Source: Halomonas huangheensis
GTDB taxonomy: Bacteria > Pseudomonadota > Gammaproteobacteria > Pseudomonadales > Halomonadaceae
Length of the DNA: 64,000 nucleotides
Direction of reading: 5' to 3'
Assembly (NCBI RefSeq): GCF_001431725.1
Contig: NZ_CP013106.1
Location: 1,922,001 to 1,986,000, forward strand
The notes under the pieces are model-generated. The model was not told the DNA's origin, ran no database searches, and saw nothing but the letters and a program-made list of their open reading frames with translations. Positions within the stretch are counted from its first letter, which is position 1. Each line of letters opens with the position of its first letter. Shown in pieces: positions 35,505 to 43,998 of the stretch. Both the position numbers and the translations under genes were made by a program.

Positions 35505-36841
35505 CGACAATCTCGCTATCTCTACTGGGGCGACAGGCACTGTTTGGCTGGATGAATTTTGCCCTGGCTCTGCCCAGCATCTACCTGCTGCTGGGGATGC
35601 CACTGATCATGCGCGAGTATGGCTGGTCAGGTACCGATATCGGCCTGTTTCAACTGGCTGGGCTGCCGGCAGTGTTCAAGCTTTGCCTGGCAGTACCTGT
35701 TGAGCGATGGCGCCTGATCAGGGGGCACTACCAGGGCTGGTCCATGTTGCTCTGCGTGTTGTTGGCTGCGCTGTTGTGGGGGATCGGCCAGCAGAGTCTG
35801 TTGAGTCAACGAGAGTGGCTGTTTGGGCTGGCCCTGTTGGTGGGTGTGCTGGCGACCTGGGCTGATGTTCCGGTGAACGCTCTGGCAATCAAGCTGTTGC
35901 CGGAGAGTGAGCGGATGCGCGCCGGGGCGATTCGCTCGGCCTCGCTGTTCCTGGCCGCCATTGTCGGCGGAGGATTGATGCTGGTGGCGCACAGTCGCTG
36001 GGGCTGGCAAGCCCCTTTCGCTTTGATGAGTGCGGTAGTGCTACTCGGTATGCCGGGGTTGATGTGTTCAGCAGATGCGCCTCGGGAAGCGACATCCTAC
36101 CCCCGACCGGGACGTGCTGGTGTTGACTGGCGGGGCTATTTCGCCCAACCCGGAGCAGGGTCATGGACCTGTCTGCTGGTGTTGGGCTTTCCCTTCATCG
36201 GAGCTGCTTGGTTATATCTCAAGCCGTTGTTGCTGGATCAGGGGATTCCTGTTGAGCAGGTGGCCTGGGGGGTGGGTGTCGGAGGGGGAGTGCTAGGCGC
36301 GGCGGCTAGTATTGCCGGGGCTGGAGTCGCACGTCGCATGGGCCTTGTGCGCACCATTCCGTTGTTTACTGCCATGTCGTTGTTCGCGTTGGTCTGCCTG
36401 ACAGGTGCGGTCTGGAGCGACGCTGGTCGTGCCGGATTGATCCTGTGTGTCGCGCTGGTGGCCATTGCCATGGGGGCGACTTCATCGCTGCTGTTTGGCC
36501 TGATGATGTTCTTCGCCCGCCCTCGGCAGCAGGCGTCCGACTATGGATTGCAGGCCAGCCTGTTCGTGATATCGCGGCTGGCTGTCCCGGTGGTTGCCGG
36601 AATACTTCTCGATGTTCAGGGATACATCGGCATGTTGCTGGGCCTGACGCTGGCCATGAGCGGTGTCTTCATGCTGGCCGTGAGGTGCCGCCATGTACTG
36701 GCAAGCGCAGTTCGACGTCATTCAGGAAGTGGTATCTGCAAAGGAGTGCGCGAACCCGCTTCGCCCTCCGAGCCATTACTTACCGAGAGCAAGTCCTCAT
36801 TTGTAGCTACGCAAGACTCTGGGGGAAGCCATGACAAGTGA
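35501..36841 (+). CDS. MFS transporter, probable siderophore exporter or importer
   Basis: A 446-residue inner-membrane protein with 12 hydrophobic spans in two halves and a 50-residue hydrophilic C-terminal tail. The N-terminus FGWMNFALALPSIYLLLGMPLIMREYGWSGTDIGLF and the second-loop LAVPVERWRLIRGH suggest an AmpG/BT1-like MFS subgroup, similar in role to PdtE of the PDTC cluster. Cluster position suggests movement of the iron chelator across the inner membrane; direction is not readable. Coupled to its neighbours by 4-bp and 11-bp overlaps. Confidence 0.78.
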   Translation: MTTISLSLLGRQALFGWMNFALALPSIYLLLGMPLIMREYGWSGTDIGLFQLAGLPAVFKLCLAVPVERWRLIRGHYQGWSMLLCVLLAALLWGIGQQSLLSQREWLFGLALLVGVLATWADVPVNALAIKLLPESERMRAGAIRSASLFLAAIVGGGLMLVAHSRWGWQAPFALMSAVVLLGMPGLMCSADAPREATSYPRPGRAGVDWRGYFAQPGAGSWTCLLVLGFPFIGAAWLYLKPLLLDQGIPVEQVAWGVGVGGGVLGAAASIAGAGVARRMGLVRTIPLFTAMSLFALVCLTGAVWSDAGRAGLILCVALVAIAMGATSSLLFGLMMFFARPRQQASDYGLQASLFVISRLAVPVVAGILLDVQGYIGMLLGLTLAMSGVFMLAVRCRHVLASAVRRHSGSGICKGVREPASPSEPLLTESKSSFVATQDSGGSHDK

Positions 36842-39272
36842 CGCGGTGGGAGCGGCGAAGGAAACGCTGGGAATATGTCTCGTCAGCCGTTCATCGGTGC
36901 TGGTTGATGATGTGTCCTTCGTTGTCGAGCAGCTCAATCACGGGCTGGCCATCAAGGAGAATGAACCTCCATCCGTTTCCGAGTGTTGCGCCGGTGCAGG
37001 ACATCTTGACCTTGAGCGCACCCATGGAGGGCGAGTACTGGAAGCGTTGATGGCACAGGCAGAAGGCTATCTGCGTGAGAGTATGTCTGCGAGCCGCGTT
37101 TCGCTGGAATTTGTTCTGCTTCATTTCCAGAGCCTGGACAGTGCGCTGGAACGACTTCCGCAAGACGCCCAGCGGCTGCAGGTGGAAATGATCATTGTCG
37201 ATGCCTGCAATGATGATGCGCCAGACAGCGACCCTTTCGATCCATTACTTGAGCTGTGTCAGTGCGGTAGGGACACATTGCCGCGTTGTTCACCGCACTC
37301 GGCGCTACTTTATTGCTCGCGTCAGGCATTACCTATGTGGATGGAGCGAATCGGCAGCAATCGCCACTTGCGAGTGCCGCTGGAGGATCGCTCAGCGAGT
37401 CGCGCCGATATACTGCGGATCGCCGTGGATCACCTCGAGCATTCGCGCTTCAATCGCATGCTGGCCAGATCTGTTTGTCACACCCTACCGCCAGTAAGCA
37501 TGGCGAGCGAGGTGGTGCGCTTCATGTCTGATCGCTGGCAGCAGAACTGGGATCTGCATGCCTATACCGGTTCGATGGTGGCTGGCTTCATACAGTCCGT
37601 GCAGCAGCAGGTCGCCGGAACTTCCGTTCGTTGTTGTCATGGCTGCAATGAGCACAGTTTAGCCGTGAGTGCCCTGGCAGGCTGGCAGCTTTATGGCCGA
37701 ACCTATGTCATTGCCGTCACGTCCGGAATGATCGATGAGTTTCGTGGCACTCTGACGAATCTCAAACGTGCTCGGGCGCCGGGGCTGATCATTTGCGGTG
37801 ATGTTCCAGAGGAGACCTGGTTTGCTTTCCAGGGAACCATGGACATCGACCATGATGGTCGTCGAGTCATTGAGGCTCGAGGGCTGCGCTATGTGTTCAT
37901 TCGCCAGACGAGCGAGTTGGCAGCGAAGCTTGAAGAGGCATTCACCATGCTCGCTGAGCGCCCCGAGCCGGTGTTTATCCTCTCCAGTCAGCCGGTATTG
38001 GAATCACGTGCCAGCAGGGCGCTTGAGGTACCTCTGCCTTCGAAGGTCGAGCCCATATGTCGTCACATCAACGAGGAACAGAAGGTCCGCCTGAATGAGT
38101 CGTTGCAGTTGATCAACCGGGCACCGATGCACATGCTCTGGCAGTGTGGCGAGCTCTCGGAGGAGCAACGCAATCGTGTCTATCAAATAGCTGATCGGGC
38201 TGGTATTGCCCTGACCGATGCGATTACCAGGCCCGGTAGTGTCGGTGCCTATCATCAGGGGACGACAGTAGAGAATTATCTCGGCCCTCTGTCGTTGTAC
38301 GGGTTCAGCCGCCGTGTATATCACTTCTTGCACGATGACCATGACGTCATGGGTCCACAGCGACAGTGTCTGTTCTTTCTCAAGAGCAAAGTGGACCAGG
38401 CGGCCACACCGTTTTCCGAAGGCAAGCTGAAACGTCAGATCAAGGTGGTGCAGGTCAACCATGAGCCACGCCATATATCACCATTCACTGACCTGGCGCT
38501 GGATATTCCGGTTGATCAGTTCCTCGACTATATCCATACCCATCTTGCGGTGGAGTCGGATGTGCTGACCTCAAGGAGGGAGCGGCTGGATCGCGTGCGA
38601 GCTCTTCCTGAGGCGGTGACGGTGGATCACATCGCCACTTTGCCGATGTCTGCCAACCATTTCTTCCTGCGTCTCGGGCAACTGGTTGGTGAATTGGTCG
38701 AAGCCAAGGGTTACCGCTATACGGGCGTCTACGATGTCGGCCGGTGCGGTATTTCCGCCTTGCGCAATGTCCCGCGCACTAACCCAGGGTTTTCCGGGTG
38801 GTATGGGCGAGCACTGATGGGCGACGGCCTGATGGCGCTGCCATACATCGCCACGACCACCGACGGCAATGTGCTGGCCTTTATCGGTGACGGTGCGCGC
38901 AATCTGGTGCCGGACATCGAAGCACACCTGATTGCAGGACTGGCGCGGGATCCGCGCAGTGCACAACGTAATGTCACACTGTTCTATCTGACCAACGGCA
39001 TGCTGTCGATGATCCAGACTTACCTGGACAAGCGTTATGCCTGCAATGGAGAGCGTCAGGTGATGGTGCCCATGCCATCGAGATCACCGGTCAGCGAACA
39101 GGTTGGGTCAATCAAGCTGTCGCGGCAGCAGGTTGTGGAGTTTGATCGTGATGCTCTCTACAAGGCACTGGCGACGCCGGGGCAACTGAACATCATCGAT
39201 GTCGCACTCGCGCACAACTCTGATGGAGACGGGCTGAGCCTGGTCTCGGAAACTACCTGGAGCCGCCGGTGA
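36831..39272 (+). CDS. PigD-like thiamine-diphosphate-dependent carboligase
   Basis: An 813-residue ThDP enzyme, close to the size of PigD (about 850). PigD adds the acetyl unit of pyruvate to a 2-octenal or octenoyl acceptor in prodigiosin synthesis. Visible parts are an N-terminal region of about 190 residues outside the usual ThDP fold, a pyrimidine-binding domain with the catalytic Glu274 in CCHGCNEHSLAVSALAG, a central domain, and a diphosphate-binding domain with GDG at 686-688 and the second metal ligand Asn722 in LFYLTNG. The next gene is PigE-like, as in pig clusters, which supports the call. The natural substrates here are unknown. GGGGGAAG precedes ATG 36831. Confidence 0.72.
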   Translation: MTSDAVGAAKETLGICLVSRSSVLVDDVSFVVEQLNHGLAIKENEPPSVSECCAGAGHLDLERTHGGRVLEALMAQAEGYLRESMSASRVSLEFVLLHFQSLDSALERLPQDAQRLQVEMIIVDACNDDAPDSDPFDPLLELCQCGRDTLPRCSPHSALLYCSRQALPMWMERIGSNRHLRVPLEDRSASRADILRIAVDHLEHSRFNRMLARSVCHTLPPVSMASEVVRFMSDRWQQNWDLHAYTGSMVAGFIQSVQQQVAGTSVRCCHGCNEHSLAVSALAGWQLYGRTYVIAVTSGMIDEFRGTLTNLKRARAPGLIICGDVPEETWFAFQGTMDIDHDGRRVIEARGLRYVFIRQTSELAAKLEEAFTMLAERPEPVFILSSQPVLESRASRALEVPLPSKVEPICRHINEEQKVRLNESLQLINRAPMHMLWQCGELSEEQRNRVYQIADRAGIALTDAITRPGSVGAYHQGTTVENYLGPLSLYGFSRRVYHFLHDDHDVMGPQRQCLFFLKSKVDQAATPFSEGKLKRQIKVVQVNHEPRHISPFTDLALDIPVDQFLDYIHTHLAVESDVLTSRRERLDRVRALPEAVTVDHIATLPMSANHFFLRLGQLVGELVEAKGYRYTGVYDVGRCGISALRNVPRTNPGFSGWYGRALMGDGLMALPYIATTTDGNVLAFIGDGARNLVPDIEAHLIAGLARDPRSAQRNVTLFYLTNGMLSMIQTYLDKRYACNGERQVMVPMPSRSPVSEQVGSIKLSRQQVVEFDRDALYKALATPGQLNIIDVALAHNSDGDGLSLVSETTWSRR

Positions 39273-39286
39273 AGGATACTCAAATC

Positions 39287-41797
39287 ATGAAATTTGGTTT
39301 CATCGCCCATCCAACCTCGGGGGCACTCAAACGCCATGTGAAGATGCTGGATCTGCTGGAGCGCAATATTCGAGAGCAGGATCGAGGCTACAGCAGAGAC
39401 CTCTGGCAGTGGCGCAACCTGGTACCCTGTGCCGATTTTGGACGTATCGTCGGTGCCAGTGGTGATGTCTGTGAAGGCATTGTGCATTACATGCCTCTGA
39501 CTGCTGATGAAATGCTGTCCCAGCCTCGAGCCATTGCAGCTCGGGTGATCGATGGTGTGCACAGTCTACAGAAGCAGGGTGCTCAACTGGTGGGATTGGG
39601 TGGCTTCACCGCCATTGTCGGAAATCGTGGTCTGGTGACTCTGGAGCGTACGGGCGTACCGGTCACCACCGGCAACTCCCTCACTGCCTATGCGGCCTGG
39701 CGCAATGTACTGGAGGCCATGGAGCGTCTAGAGGTTGATCCTGTGGAGACTGAGGTCGCGATCATCGGCTACCCTGGTTCCATTGCTCTGGTGATCGCCA
39801 GGCTGCTGGGGCGAGCGGGGTGTCGGCTGTGCCTGGTACATCGCGGCGGCGCCGAGCGCGCACGCCAGGGTCTGGAGTATCTGGAGGAGGGGCTGCGCGA
39901 GCGAGTGCGCATGACCCAGGATCTGGAGGAGTGTTACAGCAGCGTACGCTTTTTTGTGGCCGCATCTTCGAGTGGGGGGCTTATCGATCCCTACCGTCTG
40001 GCGCCGGGGTCGGTGGTGGTGGATGCCGCATTGCCGCGTGATGTGATGCATTACCACCAGGATCGTGACGACATTCTAATCATTGATGGTGGTTTGGTGT
40101 CAGCCAGCGCCGATATCCGTTTTGGTGACGAGAACATGGGGCTGGCTCCAAAGAAGTTCATCAATGGCTGTCTGGCAGAGACCCTGGTATTGAGCCTGGA
40201 AGGGCGGGCTGAAGCTTTTTCCATCGGTCGCGAACTTGCCGAGGAGCACGTATTGGAAATCGGAGGTCTGGCTGAGCGTCAGGGCTTCCTGACAACACCA
40301 ATGGCGTCCTGGGGAAAGCGTCTTGATGACAGAGCCTTCGAGGCGTTGCGCCGCTATCACCACGAGTTCCATCAGCTTCGGGGGGAGCAGGGCGGTACCT
40401 TGCTGCGTAACCAGGTGCTGAATCAGTTTGCTGCACACATCAACCCTATCCTGCATGAATTCTATGCCTTCAACAGTATAGAGCGGGTATTCCAGCATGG
40501 TAGAGGGTGTTGGCTGACAGACTTGGATGGCTCGCGCTATCTGGACTTTGTCGCGGGATATGGGTGTCTGAATACCGGGCATAACCATCCTGCTGTAAAC
40601 ACCGCATTGCAGAGGTACTTGAAGGACGAATGCCCGACCTTTGTCCAGTACGTATCGGTGCCACTGCAGGCCAGTCTATTGGCGCAACGCCTGACCGAGA
40701 TAGCGCCAGGCCGGCTGGGGCGAGTGTTCTTCAGCAACTCGGGAACGGAAGCGGTAGAAGCGGCGCTGAAACTGGCCATGGCGTGCAGGCCGGGTTGCCG
40801 GGTGGTGTATTGTGAGAACGGTTATCACGGCAAGACCCTCGGCGCCCTGTCCGTCACCGGACGAGACAAACATCGTCAGCCATTCGAACCGCTGCTGTCA
40901 CGCTGTAGCGCGATTCCCTTCGGTGATGTGCAGGCGTTGGAACGCGCTCTGCAGGAGGGCAATGTTGGAGCCTTCATTGTCGAGCCTATCCAGGGTGAAG
41001 GGGGCGTGCTGTTTCCTCCCGCGGGTTACCTGAGACAGGTGCGCGAGCTGTGTAGTGCCCACGACTGTGTACTGATCATCGATGAGATTCAGACGGGACT
41101 GGGGCGTACCGGCAAGCTGTTTGCCTGTGAATGGGAGGAAGTGGAGCCGGATATACTGGTGTTGGCCAAATCCCTTTCCGGTGGCGCCGTTCCCATCGCA
41201 GCGACGCTGGCGCGCGTGGACCTCTGGGACCGTGCCTATGGCAGCATCGGTACCTTTGCCCTGCATACCTCGACCTTTGGCGGTGGCAATCTGGCGGCGG
41301 CGTCGGCCTTGGCAACGCTGGATGTCATACAGGCCGAACACCTGCCGGACAATGCTGCACGAGTTGGCACCAGGCTTCAGTCAGCCTTGAGTGAAGTCGC
41401 GGCCGAGTATCCCTTCATTCGTGAGGTACGCGGTCAGGGCTTGATGATCGCCATCGAATTCCACAATAGCTTTGTCGGCAGCGTGGAGGCCTGCGTACGT
41501 GAATTTGCCGGTCGCTTGCCCGGCAATATGGCCGCCACCTATCGGATGATGTCTGACAGGGCTCGACAGCTGATTCAGGAAGCCAGCCTGGAGCTGGAAA
41601 AGAGCCTTGAGGAAATGTTCGTAATGCGTTGCGTGACAAAGCTCTCTCGAGAGCACGGCATTCTGACGTTCGTCACCGCCAACAATAACCGCGTGCTGCG
41701 CATTCAACCCCCATTGGTCCTCAGTGACCTGGAGGCGCAACGCTTCGTCGATGCCTTCGCCGAAGTATGCCGAGATATGTCGACCGTCATCGAGTGA
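39287..41797 (+). CDS. PigE-like bifunctional acyl-thioester reductase / class III aminotransferase
   Basis: An 836-residue fusion. Residues 1-360 resemble cyanobacterial acyl-ACP reductase (AAR) and the N-terminus of PigE: MKFGFIAHPTS, LVGLGGFTAIVG, TTGNSLTAYAAW, a Rossmann GYPGSIALVIARLLG near 161, and a conserved Cys295 in NGCLAETLVLSLEG at the place of the AAR catalytic Cys294. Residues about 400-830 are a PLP class III aminotransferase with FFSNSGTEAVEAALKLA, IDEIQTGLGRTGKLFACEWE and the Schiff-base Lys628 in LAKSLSGG. Expected chemistry is thioester to aldehyde to amine. ATG 39287 (AAGGA 10 nt upstream) gives the PigE-like N-terminus; a GTG six codons earlier overlaps the previous gene. 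Confidence 0.85.
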   Translation: MKFGFIAHPTSGALKRHVKMLDLLERNIREQDRGYSRDLWQWRNLVPCADFGRIVGASGDVCEGIVHYMPLTADEMLSQPRAIAARVIDGVHSLQKQGAQLVGLGGFTAIVGNRGLVTLERTGVPVTTGNSLTAYAAWRNVLEAMERLEVDPVETEVAIIGYPGSIALVIARLLGRAGCRLCLVHRGGAERARQGLEYLEEGLRERVRMTQDLEECYSSVRFFVAASSSGGLIDPYRLAPGSVVVDAALPRDVMHYHQDRDDILIIDGGLVSASADIRFGDENMGLAPKKFINGCLAETLVLSLEGRAEAFSIGRELAEEHVLEIGGLAERQGFLTTPMASWGKRLDDRAFEALRRYHHEFHQLRGEQGGTLLRNQVLNQFAAHINPILHEFYAFNSIERVFQHGRGCWLTDLDGSRYLDFVAGYGCLNTGHNHPAVNTALQRYLKDECPTFVQYVSVPLQASLLAQRLTEIAPGRLGRVFFSNSGTEAVEAALKLAMACRPGCRVVYCENGYHGKTLGALSVTGRDKHRQPFEPLLSRCSAIPFGDVQALERALQEGNVGAFIVEPIQGEGGVLFPPAGYLRQVRELCSAHDCVLIIDEIQTGLGRTGKLFACEWEEVEPDILVLAKSLSGGAVPIAATLARVDLWDRAYGSIGTFALHTSTFGGGNLAAASALATLDVIQAEHLPDNAARVGTRLQSALSEVAAEYPFIREVRGQGLMIAIEFHNSFVGSVEACVREFAGRLPGNMAATYRMMSDRARQLIQEASLELEKSLEEMFVMRCVTKLSREHGILTFVTANNNRVLRIQPPLVLSDLEAQRFVDAFAEVCRDMSTVIE

Positions 41798-41872
41798 TAT
41801 TGCGTCCTCCGGTCTGCATACGAATAACTCCCTAAAGCAGATGAATCATTCACCGCGTCTACTGAGTCAGTT

Positions 41873-41893
41873 GATATGATAATGGGACTTATT
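41873..41893 (+). promoter_or_regulatory. Possible Fur-like site before the sulfur-transfer operon
   Basis: GATATGATAATGGGACTTATT contains a perfect ATGATAAT half followed by a weak inverted half. It lies in the 115-bp gap before the ThiF-like gene, which may start a second transcript. One good half-site only, so weak evidence. Confidence 0.3.
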
Positions 41894-41912
41894 AGTGTTG
41901 GAGGTTGAGGTG

Positions 41913-43085
41913 ATGCAATTACCCCCTTTGGTTGAGCCCTCTGAGGTACTGAGCAAGGACGAAATATCCCGCTACAGCCGACACTTGCTGATTCCAGATG
42001 TTGGTGTGGAAGGACAGCGTCGTCTCAAGAGCAGCAAGGTGCTGGTCATTGGTGCCGGGGGGCTGGGCTCACCAGCCTTGCTGTATCTGGCAGCGGCCGG
42101 AGTCGGCACTCTTGGGGTCATCGACTTCGACAGGGTTGAGGCGTCCAATCTGCAGCGCCAGGTGATTCACAGGGTTTCAATGATCGGCAAGGCCAAGGTG
42201 GAAAGTGCCGAGAATGCCATTCGTGAGCTGAACCCCTATGTCGAAATGCGGCTGCATGATCAGCGTCTCGAGCCGGATATGGCAGTAGAGCTGTTCACAC
42301 AGTACGACCTGATTGTCGATGGAACCGATAACTTCGCGACCCGTTACCTGGTCAATGATGCATGCGTACTGGCCGGTAAGCCCTATGTGTGGGGTTCGAT
42401 ATTCCGCTTCGAAGGGCAGGCGTCAGTGTTCTGGGAAGATGCGCCGGGTGATGTGGGGCTCAATTACCGCGATCTCTATCCCGAGCCGCCGCCGCCGGAG
42501 CAGTCACCATCCTGCTCCGAAGGAGGTGTGCTGGGGATTCTCTGTGCGTCGATTGGCTCGATCATGGCAACAGAGGCGGTGAAGCTGATTACCGGCATTG
42601 GTGACAGCCTTCTGGGGCGACTGATGATCTACGATGCGCTAGACATGAGTTATCGGCAGATTCCGCTGCACCGTGCACCGACCCGCCAGCCTATTACCGC
42701 TCTGGGTGATTACCAGGCCTTCTGTGGTCTGGGGCCGCTGGAGCCCGACGCAGATACCAGGATTCCCTCGATTACTGCGCTGGAGCTTCAGGCGTTGCGT
42801 GAGCGTGGCGACCCGCACTGGTTGATCGATGTGCGGGAGCAGACCGAGTGGGACATCGTGCGCATCGAGGGCGCTCATCATGTTCCTGGCGGACCAGCGT
42901 TGATTGGTCATATAGAAGAACGCTTCAGCAAGGAACAGCCGCTGATTTTGCACTGCAAGGGAGGTGTGCGTTCACGTAAGGTGCTGCAGGAATTGCAGCG
43001 ACACGGCTTTCAGGATGTCTACAACCTGGAAGGGGGAATTCTGGCCTGGATTCGAGAGGTAGATAGTTCGCTACCGACGTATTGA
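41913..43085 (+). CDS. ThiF/MoeZ-like sulfur-carrier adenylyltransferase with rhodanese domain
   Basis: Activates the C-terminal glycine of a ThiS/MoaD-like carrier as acyl-adenylate and delivers sulfur to it. The 390 residues comprise an E1-like domain (1-260) with RYSRHLLIPDVGVEGQRRL, nucleotide-binding VLVIGAGGLGSPALLYLAAAG, VDGTDNFATRYLVNDAC and PSCSEGGVLGILC, then a rhodanese domain (about 285-385) with active-site Cys348 in LHCKGGVRSRKVL. Paired zinc CxxC motifs of classical MoeB are not visible, as in MoeZ and QbsC-type members. GGAGG 8 nt before ATG 41913 decides the start over an upstream GTG. First of the three-gene sulfur module. Confidence 0.9.
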   Translation: MQLPPLVEPSEVLSKDEISRYSRHLLIPDVGVEGQRRLKSSKVLVIGAGGLGSPALLYLAAAGVGTLGVIDFDRVEASNLQRQVIHRVSMIGKAKVESAENAIRELNPYVEMRLHDQRLEPDMAVELFTQYDLIVDGTDNFATRYLVNDACVLAGKPYVWGSIFRFEGQASVFWEDAPGDVGLNYRDLYPEPPPPEQSPSCSEGGVLGILCASIGSIMATEAVKLITGIGDSLLGRLMIYDALDMSYRQIPLHRAPTRQPITALGDYQAFCGLGPLEPDADTRIPSITALELQALRERGDPHWLIDVREQTEWDIVRIEGAHHVPGGPALIGHIEERFSKEQPLILHCKGGVRSRKVLQELQRHGFQDVYNLEGGILAWIREVDSSLPTY

Positions 43086-43128
43086 TACCAGCGACACCTG
43101 GCCCGTTACTCGCAGGAGATGGACCTCC

Positions 43129-43560
43129 ATGCTGATCATTCTTTCCGAGTTGCTCGATGCCATGCTTCAGCAGGCGCGCAATGACCATCCACGGGAAACC
43201 TGTGGTGTGATTGCCGGCCCCAGGGCTTCGCGGCTACCGACACGCCTGGTGCCGATGCGTAATAGCGCATCGTCGGAGACCTTCTTTCAGTTCGACGCCC
43301 AAGAGCATTTGAAGGTCTGGCGAGAAATGGAGGCTCTCGACGAAGTGCCTTGTGTGATCTACCACTCACATACGCATTCGGCCGCATACCCAAGTCGTGC
43401 TGACATCCTGCTGGCCGGGGAGCCCCAGACTCATTACGTGATCCTGTGTACTGCCGAAGGACACGGCCCTTCTGTGCGCAGTTTCCGCATTGTTGATCAC
43501 CAGGTGACCGAGGAAGCGATTCGCACCATGGAGACCTATTCGCGCCTGAAAAACGGCTGA
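43129..43560 (+). CDS. JAMM/MPN+ metalloprotease (Mec/QbsD-like)
   Basis: A 143-residue zinc protease. The JAMM motif is complete: HSH followed seven residues later by SRAD (YHSHTHSAAYPSRAD, about residues 82-96), with the upstream catalytic Glu in HPRETCGVIAG near residue 22. In CysO and thioquinolobactin systems this family cleaves extra residues from, or hydrolyses products off, the sulfur carrier. The partner here already ends in Gly-Gly, so release of a carrier-bound product is the more likely role. It lies 43 bp after the ThiF-like gene. Confidence 0.88.
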   Translation: MLIILSELLDAMLQQARNDHPRETCGVIAGPRASRLPTRLVPMRNSASSETFFQFDAQEHLKVWREMEALDEVPCVIYHSHTHSAAYPSRADILLAGEPQTHYVILCTAEGHGPSVRSFRIVDHQVTEEAIRTMETYSRLKNG

Positions 43561-43634
43561 GCTCTAGCACTTGTCAGCGTTGTCTGACGACTCACCGTTC
43601 AAGTATTTCACCATCAAACCTCTAGGAGGTCAGT

Positions 43635-43907
43635 ATGTCTGTTTCAGTTTCGATTCCTACCTTGCTGCGTCCACTAACCAGGAATGAGAAGCGTGTCGAG
43701 GTTGAGGGTGACACGGTACGTGAGTTGATAGAGCAGATGGAGAGCCGTTATCCCGGCATCAAGGCACGCCTCATGGATGACGACAGGATGCACCGTTTCG
43801 TCAATGTCTATATCAACGACAATGATATCCGCTTTGCCGATGATCTGGATACGCGGCTGAGAGAGGGCGATGACGTGACCATCCTGCCAGCCGTTGCGGG
43901 CGGCTGA
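43635..43907 (+). CDS. ThiS/MoaD-like sulfur carrier protein (CysO type)
   Basis: A 90-residue ubiquitin-fold protein starting SVSVSIPTLLRPLTRNEKRVEV and ending DDVTILPAVAGG. The exposed C-terminal Gly-Gly is the thiocarboxylate-forming end. The length and the central DRMHRFVNVYINDNDIRF stretch resemble CysO and QbsE rather than ThiS (66 residues). A strong ribosome site AGGAGGT is 5 nt upstream. With the ThiF-like and JAMM genes it makes a complete sulfur-activation cassette. Confidence 0.9.
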   Translation: MSVSVSIPTLLRPLTRNEKRVEVEGDTVRELIEQMESRYPGIKARLMDDDRMHRFVNVYINDNDIRFADDLDTRLREGDDVTILPAVAGG

Positions 43908-43998
43908 ATATGCCCTGGTAGCACTTGCGTTCCTGTGTTGCTGATCCGCTTCTCATCGGCTCACGGGATTGGTCTTCGCTTGATTCCGGCGTAATCCT

